Positions 51,797 to 58,144 of a stretch of 64,000 nt of DNA are shown piece after piece (position 1 is the first letter of the stretch; each line of letters starts with the position of its first letter). The notes under the pieces were generated by a model. The model was not told the DNA's origin. It searched no databases and saw nothing but the letters and a program-made list of their open reading frames with translations. The stretch is from the NCBI RefSeq assembly GCF_018491765.1, contig NZ_JABWCU010000005.1, positions 278,985 to 342,984 on the forward strand, in the 5' to 3' direction. The position numbers and the translations under genes were made by a program. The stretch is from Novosphingobium profundi (GTDB lineage: Bacteria > Pseudomonadota > Alphaproteobacteria > Sphingomonadales > Sphingomonadaceae).

Positions 51797-53767
51797 CTAA
51801 AATTCATCTCCATCCAGCGGCTCGTTACGCAAGGCCTTCGAGATTGAATGATTGAAAAAGGGCTCGCGGGCACTTGGGAAAGTCCAATCGGATTTCCGAT
51901 TGTCTTGCGACGCGGCTTCAGGCCTTGCGGGACTATCGTGCTTGAGCGCGGCAAGGGCTTCCGTGGCGGTGAGAAGGCCTTCGAGCCCCAGGATGCCACG
52001 AAGGGCCTCGCTGTGCAGCGAGGCCGCGGTTTGGCAGGCGGCTTCGAGATGCGCGGATTGTCCGGTGACCCGGTAAAGCTCGCAGTGCACGTCGATCATG
52101 GCCGCGTTGCCAGAGGGCACATGCGTGTCGCGCATGTTCTTCGGTCGAACGCACAAGGCCTGCCCATCGTGCGGTGTCAGGAAATAGCCGCCGCCATTGC
52201 GGTCTGCGAAGTGCCTCTCGGCGAGCTCCGCCCACCTTTCAGCCCAGCGCAGGTAGTCTGCTCCTGCGGTCACGGCATGAAGGGCGAGGGCGGCGCGGGC
52301 CATTTGTGCATAGTCGTCGAGAAAATCGCAGCCGGAGGAATTCTCGCCCGCGGCAACATGCAAGAGGCGGCCCTCGCGCCCGCGCGAGGTGCCGGCGATA
52401 AAGGCAAAGGCCCCGGCGGCAAGTTCGATCCAATCCGCACGCGCGAACGCCTGGCCCGCGGCGGCGAGCGCGGCGATCAGCATGCCGTTGGTGTCGGCAA
52501 GGACGCGTTCGTCGCGGGCCGGGGGTATCCGCTTTTCGCGCACCCTCAGCAAGCTTGCCCGGGCGGCGGCAAACTGCGACTCCTCGCTCGCGCCGGGCCG
52601 CTCCGGGTGATCGAGGCGGTGAAGGATGTGGCGCTCCTGCCCGTTGCCCGCCTCCGCAATTGCGTAGGCCCGCATGAAGCAGGGCGCGCCTTCGCCAAGA
52701 TGCGTCCGGATCTCTCGGGCTTGCCAGAGGTAATGCGCGCCGTCCTGGCCATCGCTTTCCGCGCCAAGGCACTGCGCGAAGGCGCCCCCGGACACGCGCA
52801 TCTCGCGTGCCAGCCAGGCGACGGTTTCGCGGACACGCGCGGCATGAAGCGGATTTCCCTCGCTCAGCCACACTTTGGTCAGAAGTTCGATCAGGAGCGC
52901 GTTGTCGCTCGCCATCTTCTCGAAGTGGGGCACGCGCCAGGCCTCATCGACCGCAAAGCGCGCAAAGCCACCTCCCAGGTGATCGTACAGACCTCCCAGG
53001 CACATGCGATCGAGCGAAAGCAAGACGGCCTCGCGCGCGCGGACATCGCCGTGGCGCCGCCGTCCTTCCCACAGCAAGTCCAGCGCCGGGACTTCGGGAA
53101 ACTTGGGACCCGCGCCAAATCCCCCGTTCTGCCAATCGACTTGTTCCAGCAGCGAAACGCGCGCCCACTTGACGATTCGATCGGGGGGCGTCCAGCGCGA
53201 AGCGGAAGGCGCCAACTGTGCCAGCCCGCGCGACAGCGCAGCGAGATTGTGCGCGCGAATACCCTCCTGATCGAAGGCCTTGAGGGCCTCGCGCAAGGCA
53301 TCCCCAAGCGAAAGGCGACCATTTTCGCTCTGGAGCGGGAAATAGGTTCCCCCCCAGAACGGGCGCCCTTCGGGATCGAGGATCATCGTGAGCGGCCAGC
53401 CTCCGCGCTGTCCCAGCAGGCCGAGCGCGGACTGGTAGACATAGTCGATGTCCGGCCGCTCGTCCCGATCGACCAGAACCGGAACGAAAGAGGCGTTGAT
53501 GAAACGCGCCGTGACCGGGTCCCGAAAGGCCTCCCGCGCCATTGCCGCGCACCAGTGGCATGCGCCGAACCCGACCGAGAGAAGCACGGGCGTGCCGTGC
53601 TGCCGCGCGAGATGAAAGGTTTCGGGGTTCCAGCATTGCCAGGAAATGGGTCCTTGCGCATGCAAGCCCAGGTAGGGGCTGGCGGGAAGGCGCTGGACGG
53701 GACGGCTCGGGGCGTGCGGAAACGCAGGCGAACGGGTGGATTGGGATGGGAGGAAACCATCGGCCAT
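51797..53767 (-). CDS. DUF255 thioredoxin-fold/epimerase-like protein (YyaL family)
   Basis: A 656-residue protein. The N-terminal thioredoxin-like domain has the redox motif Cys70-H-W-Cys73 in G-A-C-H-W-C-A-A-M and the typical V-D-R-D-E-R-P-D-I-D. A six-hairpin helical domain follows, related to N-acylglucosamine epimerases, with G-G-F-G-x-x-P-K-F and Y-D-H-L-G-G-G-F-A-R. The family's biochemical role is not settled. ATG 53767 is used; a TTG three codons upstream is unlikely. It lies 15 bases after fixX and is the last gene of the ferredoxin operon, an unusual place for this family. Confidence 0.88.
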   Translation of the reverse strand: MADGFLPSQSTRSPAFPHAPSRPVQRLPASPYLGLHAQGPISWQCWNPETFHLARQHGTPVLLSVGFGACHWCAAMAREAFRDPVTARFINASFVPVLVDRDERPDIDYVYQSALGLLGQRGGWPLTMILDPEGRPFWGGTYFPLQSENGRLSLGDALREALKAFDQEGIRAHNLAALSRGLAQLAPSASRWTPPDRIVKWARVSLLEQVDWQNGGFGAGPKFPEVPALDLLWEGRRRHGDVRAREAVLLSLDRMCLGGLYDHLGGGFARFAVDEAWRVPHFEKMASDNALLIELLTKVWLSEGNPLHAARVRETVAWLAREMRVSGGAFAQCLGAESDGQDGAHYLWQAREIRTHLGEGAPCFMRAYAIAEAGNGQERHILHRLDHPERPGASEESQFAAARASLLRVREKRIPPARDERVLADTNGMLIAALAAAGQAFARADWIELAAGAFAFIAGTSRGREGRLLHVAAGENSSGCDFLDDYAQMARAALALHAVTAGADYLRWAERWAELAERHFADRNGGGYFLTPHDGQALCVRPKNMRDTHVPSGNAAMIDVHCELYRVTGQSAHLEAACQTAASLHSEALRGILGLEGLLTATEALAALKHDSPARPEAASQDNRKSDWTFPSAREPFFNHSISKALRNEPLDGDEF

Positions 53768-53782
53768 GGCATCCAACCCCGA

Positions 53783-54073
53783 TCACCCGAACTTGTAGAG
53801 AATGCCGAAGCCGCCGCGCGGGTAATGCCACTCGACTTCGCCGGTGCCGGCCGTGACGATACGACAGGTGCCGCATTCCAGGCATCCATCGGGAATGATC
53901 TCGATCGTGGCCGCTTCGGTTTCGCCGTAGCAACCGGCCGGGCACATATAGACCAGCGCCCGCAGCTGCGCGGACGGCGTCGCGTGGGGCTTCACGGTTA
54001 TGTGCGGCCTTCCCGCGTCAACGACATAGCGGTTGAAGAAAAGCTTGTTCTCGACATTGACGGTTGGATTCAC
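53783..54073 (-). CDS. fixX: FixX ferredoxin-like protein, without FixABC
   Basis: A 96-residue ferredoxin with the full FixX pattern: L-F-F-N-R-Y-V-V-D-A-G-R-P-H-I-T-V at the start, Cys44 and Cys48 in M-C-P-A-G-C-Y, Cys64, Cys67 and Cys70 in D-G-C-L-E-C-G-T-C-R, and the end W-H-Y-P-R-G-G-F-G-I-L-Y-K-F-G. FixX normally passes electrons with FixABC, the bifurcating complex that feeds quinone and nitrogenase. No fixA, fixB or fixC is in the window. Start GTG 54073 has GGGAGG six bases upstream, which decides it over longer frames. It follows two ferritin-like genes in one operon. Confidence 0.9.
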   Translation of the reverse strand: MNPTVNVENKLFFNRYVVDAGRPHITVKPHATPSAQLRALVYMCPAGCYGETEAATIEIIPDGCLECGTCRIVTAGTGEVEWHYPRGGFGILYKFG

Positions 54074-54170
54074 GGGTAGCCTCCCTGGCCTTGTGTTCGG
54101 CGCACCAATGGGCATCCCGCGCCACGGTCTGGACCGGCGGGCTGCGTTCGTCTGGCGATGGCCGAATGGG

Positions 54171-54650
54171 TTACGTCGTGATCGGCATGCGCAGACCGGC
54201 GGCCCTGGCCGCGATCCAGCGGTTGAGTTCGGCGACATGGCCTTCCTCTTCCGCAACGAAGGCCTTGGCGAACGCGATGATCTCCGGGTCGGTGGCCTTG
54301 GCCAGGACCTGGGCATAGTAGCTCAGGCCCGCGCTTTCGGCCGCGAGCGCCGTCGCCAGCGCCTCGTCGGGGCCGACCAGTGGATCGGCCGCCCAGATGG
54401 CGGCCGATTCCGGGCTTTCGGCATCGGGCCACTCGAAATCGTCGGGTCCCAGTACGGGAATGTCGCGAAAGCCGGAACGTTTGCGGGCATCGGCCAGGTG
54501 CAGGCGCGAATAATGCGCGAGCTGGCGGAAGAGCTTGCTGACCTCCTTGTTGCCGCCTGCGTCCATCGCATCGGCCAGGTGGGCAAAGCGGTCCGCCGCC
54601 TCGCGCTCGAGTTGAATGGCATGTGCCAGAAATTCTTCGACGGTTTCCAT
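54171..54650 (-). CDS. Ferritin-like (rubrerythrin-superfamily) protein
   Basis: A 159-residue four-helix protein. Helix 1 has E-R-E-A-A-D-R-F-A-H-L-A-D-A-M; helix 2 has H-Y-S-R-L-H-L-A-D-A; helix 3 has A-A-E-S-A-G-L-S-Y-Y; helix 4 has A-E-E-E-G-H-V-A-E-L. Helix 4 keeps the E-x-x-H metal motif, but helix 2 has S-R-x-H where E-x-x-H is expected, so the diiron site may be incomplete. It is a paralogue of the ferritin-like half of the next upstream gene and shares W-P-D with it. ATG 54650 has GGAG seven bases upstream. Confidence 0.82.
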   Translation of the reverse strand: METVEEFLAHAIQLEREAADRFAHLADAMDAGGNKEVSKLFRQLAHYSRLHLADARKRSGFRDIPVLGPDDFEWPDAESPESAAIWAADPLVGPDEALATALAAESAGLSYYAQVLAKATDPEIIAFAKAFVAEEEGHVAELNRWIAARAAGLRMPITT

Positions 54651-54690
54651 GGCCTTTCTCCATCTGCAGGATCTGCGAGGCTTGGCAGAG

Positions 54691-54730
54691 CGGGGCGGCG
54701 GGGCGCGAAGACCGGGCCGCCGCCGCCCCG
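54691..54730 (-). terminator. GC hairpin between the two ferritin-like genes
   Basis: CGGGGCGGCGG and CCGCCGCCCCG form a perfect 11-bp stem with an 18-bp loop, nine bases after the stop of the ferredoxin-ferritin fusion gene. No T run follows on the minus strand, so partial termination or protection of the first cistron is more likely than a full stop. Confidence 0.5.
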
Positions 54731-54738
54731 CGCGTGCG

Positions 54739-55656
54739 TCAATCGAGAGCGGGAACCTCGGGGTTGGCGAGAAGCCACTCTTCGCGCGTGATCGAGGCTT
54801 CCAGGATCTTGAGGTGCTCGGCTTCTTCCCGGGCAAATTCCTTGGCGAGGGCGGTGACCTCGGGATTGCCCGAGGTCGCACCCATCGCCACGTAGAATTC
54901 GTAGCCGCGCCGTTCGCCCAGGATTGCGGCCTTGAGCGCGTCGAGACGCGACAGGGCAGGGTCCGCCGCCATCAGCGAGGTGCGCTCGGGCGTTGCCTGG
55001 TCGGGCCACACGTAGTCGGGCGGAAGCACGGCCTCGACATCGAGCGCGCTTGCCCGTTCGCGCGCCTCCTTGAGGTGCTGGCGCGAAAACCCGGCCAACT
55101 GGTAGAACAGCTTGGCCACTTCGGCATTGCCGCAGGCCTTCATGCCTTCGGCAAGGTCGTAGAAATGGGCCGCGGCGTCTTCCTCGATCTTGACGGCATA
55201 GCCCAGGAACTCGTCCACCGAAGCAGCCTTGATGCCGCCCTTGAAGATTTTCGCGGCCGGGGTGACGTGGGGCGCTTTTGCGGGCAGGGTTTCATCGCCG
55301 ACGAAGCGGACCATGATGTCCTCGTTGCGCACGAAGCACTGGCAGGCCAGGCGATGGCGGGGAGGCATGTCGTTCACTTCGGCCTCGTAGATCTCCTCCT
55401 TGGTGATCTTGCCGAGCTGCTTGAGGGTTTCCTTTTCCTCTTCGGTCAGCGCGATGCCGTACTTGCTGTATTTGGTCGGCGCGTAGAGATGTTGGACTTC
55501 GACAACGCACGAACCGCAGTTGCCGTCCTGGCAATCGAAGGGGATGGGAATCTTGTGTTCCTTGGCAAGCGCGAGAATGGTGCCCCGATCGCCGGCGACC
55601 GCATAGACCGTCACGTCTCGCGCCATCGAAGGGGATGAAAATGTTACGTTGGCCAT
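54739..55656 (-). CDS. 2Fe-2S ferredoxin fused to a ferritin-like domain
   Basis: A 305-residue two-domain protein. Residues 1-120 are a plant-type ferredoxin with Cys42, Cys47 and Cys50 in F-D-C-Q-D-G-N-C-G-S-C and the fourth ligand at Cys105 or Cys107 in L-A-C-Q-C-F; the gap before it is about 25 residues longer than usual. Residues 145-305 are a ferritin-like bundle with S-R-Q-H in helix 2 and R-E-E-A-E-H in helix 4, paralogous to the following gene. The layout suggests an electron-fed diiron or oxygen-reducing centre. It has AGGAG six to seven bases before ATG 55656 and is first in an operon behind an exact sigma54 promoter. No described family with this fusion comes to mind. Confidence 0.87.
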   Translation of the reverse strand: MANVTFSSPSMARDVTVYAVAGDRGTILALAKEHKIPIPFDCQDGNCGSCVVEVQHLYAPTKYSKYGIALTEEEKETLKQLGKITKEEIYEAEVNDMPPRHRLACQCFVRNEDIMVRFVGDETLPAKAPHVTPAAKIFKGGIKAASVDEFLGYAVKIEEDAAAHFYDLAEGMKACGNAEVAKLFYQLAGFSRQHLKEARERASALDVEAVLPPDYVWPDQATPERTSLMAADPALSRLDALKAAILGERRGYEFYVAMGATSGNPEVTALAKEFAREEAEHLKILEASITREEWLLANPEVPALD

Positions 55657-55715
55657 ATAAAACTCCTGAAATTGACATTGCGACGTTATTAAACGCCAAA
55701 TCTAGGTCATTTCAG

Positions 55716-55730
55716 GCAATGATCGTGCCA
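55716..55730 (-). promoter_or_regulatory. Sigma54 (-24/-12) promoter
   Basis: On the minus strand TGGCACGATCATTGC matches the consensus TGGCAC-N5-TTGC exactly. The predicted transcript starts near 55704, about 48 bases before the ferredoxin-ferritin start. A sigma54 activator of the NifA family is encoded divergently 200 bases away and is the obvious candidate to open it. Confidence 0.85.
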
Positions 55731-55762
55731 TTTGAAGTTCTGCGCGCTTTTCGTGGGCTGAT

Positions 55763-55776
55763 TTGACCCACATCAA
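55763..55776. promoter_or_regulatory. FNR/FixK-like box
   Basis: TTGAC-CCAC-ATCAA differs by one base from the FNR/FixK consensus TTGAT-N4-ATCAA. It is centred about 65 bases upstream of the predicted sigma54 start and about 160 bases before the activator ATG. It suggests oxygen control of the activator gene, the operon, or both. No convincing sigma70 -10 was found at the expected class II distance on the plus strand. Confidence 0.5.
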
Positions 55777-55929
55777 AAAAGAATTGATACAATTGGGGTC
55801 TTTACGACAAACGCCGCCGTGTTCACCGCGTTCGCCGTCGCAAAAGGTGGCAAAATTCTGCGCTCGCAGTATGAAATTGCAACGTGATTACTTGTAATGC
55901 GTCCGCCGCACGCTTGAATCGTTTCGCAG

Positions 55930-57711
55930 ATGCGAATAGACTTGAATGGTCGGGTAACAAGCCGATCGAGCCAGGATCCTGCGAGATTAGGCCCTAGCCA
56001 GATAGCAAGCCGTATTGTTGCCAACACAGCCAGGAGATCCGGGTTGGGTGCATCGTTACTTTGGGGTTGCGAACCGCCAGGCCAGAAGCGTGCCCGTTTC
56101 GCGGAGCGCGAGGCGCTCTACGCGATCACCAGGCTGCTGGTCGGTCGCAAATCGAGCCTCGATGGCCAACTGCGCGAGGTTCTGGGTGTGCTTTCCAGCT
56201 TTATCGGCCTGGAACGCCCCGCGATCGTCCTTCTCGGCAAGGACCGGTTGCCCACCCGGGTCCTCACCGAAGGGGCCCAGTGGCACGTGGCGGCACGTGA
56301 GGGAGGGCTTGGTGCGCTGCCTCATCGTGCGATTACCTGTGTGGTGGCCATGGGCATGCCCATGGCGTTTGCCGATATCCGCCGCAACGCGCTGTTCCGG
56401 GTCGATGACACGGCGGGCTGGGGGCCGGACAGGCGCCCTCCCACCTCGTGGATCGGAATTCCGCTTTGCGTGGAGGAGGGCATTTGTGGCGTGCTTGTCG
56501 CGAGCCGGGCCTGCACCCCGGCCCGTCGGCAGGCGGACGATGTGTGTTTCCTGACGATCGTTGCGGGACTGCTGGCGCAGAACCTGGAATTGCGCGGCGG
56601 CGCCGGATCCTCGCCGCAAACAGGAGAGGCGGGGAAGGTCACCTTGCATCCTCTCCGCGGCGTACCGGCCATGCCCCTGCAGCCGGGCGGCATCGAGGGC
56701 ATCATTTCCGTTAGTCCCGCGACCCGGAAGGCCTTGGGCCTCGTCCAGCGCGCCGCGCGAACGAACAGCACGATCATGCTGCGGGGCGAAACGGGATCGG
56801 GCAAGGAAGTGTTTGCCAACTGCGTCCACCGGCAATCGCGCCGCGCGCAACGCCCGTTCATCAAGCTCAACTGCGCCGCCGTGCCCGAAACAATGCTCGA
56901 ATCCGAACTCTTCGGACACGAGCGCGGCGCGTTCACCGGCGCCGTCACGCAGCGCAAGGGGCGCTTCGAACTTGCCGACGGCGGGACGCTCTTCCTTGAC
57001 GAGATCGGGGAAATATCGGCCGCCTTCCAGGCAAAGCTCCTGCGTGTCCTTCAGGAACGCGAATTCGAGCGTGTCGGGGGAAGCAAGACCCTGTCGGTGG
57101 ACGTACGCCTCGTCTGCGCCACCAATCGCAATCTCGAGCAAGCCGTGGCGGAGGGGACATTTCGGGCCGATCTGTACTACCGCCTCAATGTCGTGCCGAT
57201 CTTCATTCCTCCGCTGAGCAAGAGGGAAGGGGACATCATCCCGCTGGCGCGTGAATTCCTGCGCCAGTTCAATGCCGAAAACGACTGCCAATTGCAGTTT
57301 TCGCCCGGCTTCCTCCAATCCCTTCTCCATCGCACCTATCAGGGCAACATTCGCGAATTGCGAAATCTGGTCTTTCGCGCCGCGACGTTCGCGCTCGATG
57401 GTGGTCTCGTCGATTCCGAAGGCGGCGACGACGCACCTTCGGAGGTGGGCAGTGCCCCGCAAGAGGCGCCGGTCACTTCGGAACTTTCGACCTCGCCGGA
57501 ATCGACGTCTTCCATGTTCGCGCCGGACGAGGAGGGCGCAGGTGCGCTGCGCACCGTTGGCAACGACGTGATTCTGGAGCGCGATCGCCTTTTGGCCGCG
57601 CTCCAATCCGCCGGCTGGGTTCAGGCAAAGGCAGCGCGTCTGCTGGGTATTACACCCAGGCAGGTGAGTTACGCCTTGCAAAAGCATAACATAGAGATCC
57701 GCAAGTTTTAG
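55930..57711 (+). CDS. NifA-family sigma54-dependent transcriptional activator
   Basis: A 593-residue activator: GAF domain (about 57-220), AAA+ domain with Walker A G-E-T-G-S-G-K-E, the sigma54-contact loop G-A-F-T-G-A, L-F-L-D-E-I-G-E and R-A-D-L-Y-Y-R-L, a linker rich in Ser/Glu/Pro, and a Fis-type HTH ending in T-P-R-Q-V-S-Y-A-L and N-I-E-I-R-K-F, as in NifA/AnfA proteins. The cysteine pair in the linker of oxygen-sensitive rhizobial NifA is absent. The longest start, ATG 55930, has no ribosome-binding site; an in-frame TTG at 56044 has AGGAGA six bases upstream and is a serious alternative. It is divergent from the sigma54 operon. Confidence 0.88.
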   Translation: MRIDLNGRVTSRSSQDPARLGPSQIASRIVANTARRSGLGASLLWGCEPPGQKRARFAEREALYAITRLLVGRKSSLDGQLREVLGVLSSFIGLERPAIVLLGKDRLPTRVLTEGAQWHVAAREGGLGALPHRAITCVVAMGMPMAFADIRRNALFRVDDTAGWGPDRRPPTSWIGIPLCVEEGICGVLVASRACTPARRQADDVCFLTIVAGLLAQNLELRGGAGSSPQTGEAGKVTLHPLRGVPAMPLQPGGIEGIISVSPATRKALGLVQRAARTNSTIMLRGETGSGKEVFANCVHRQSRRAQRPFIKLNCAAVPETMLESELFGHERGAFTGAVTQRKGRFELADGGTLFLDEIGEISAAFQAKLLRVLQEREFERVGGSKTLSVDVRLVCATNRNLEQAVAEGTFRADLYYRLNVVPIFIPPLSKREGDIIPLAREFLRQFNAENDCQLQFSPGFLQSLLHRTYQGNIRELRNLVFRAATFALDGGLVDSEGGDDAPSEVGSAPQEAPVTSELSTSPESTSSMFAPDEEGAGALRTVGNDVILERDRLLAALQSAGWVQAKAARLLGITPRQVSYALQKHNIEIRKF

Positions 57712-58144
57712 GTTCGACAGACCCGTAATTCCGAGGGACGTGGTGCCTGGCTTTGTCGCGAAAGCCGTCGTTCAGGATGGAGCGCTGTGCATTTTCCAGC
57801 GAGGTGAAATCGCCTGACACTTCAGAAAATGCCTAAAGACAAAAGCCTGGAGCGGTCGACCTGATGCCGTCTGATTGACGGCCGTTCTAGTGGCGGCTTT
57901 GGAAGCCACATCTGGGTACTTCCTGCTGGCTTCTCTTCCAAGCCCCGCAAAAAGGGCCGCCGCACTGAGATTTACCGGTGTGACGCACACAGGGCCCCTT
58001 CTAAACTTCAGGGTTTATCCCAATTCCGCTCCATTTGCCGGCCTCCCATAGTGGCTTTTACGTGATCGACTGGCGTTCGAGGGATCCCTTCCTGGCCGGC
58101 ATCGAAGGCACGTGTCCTTTCTCGAACAACCGCGAGGCCCGCAG
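57712..58144. other. 433-bp gap between activator and sulfatase genes
   Basis: No coding potential on either strand convinces me; the short frames here are unlike any protein I know and lack ribosome-binding sites. It should hold the end of the activator transcript and the sulfatase promoter, but I can name no clear motif except the GAGG seven bases before the sulfatase ATG. Confidence 0.5.

Noticed and set aside
55731..55930. NifA upstream activator site TGT-N10-ACA
   Set aside because: I looked for it on both strands and found no pair with the right spacing.
57280..57460. Oxygen-sensing cysteine motif of rhizobial NifA in the activator
   Set aside because: The AAA+/linker region has no C-x4-C pair; direct oxygen sensing of that kind is not supported.
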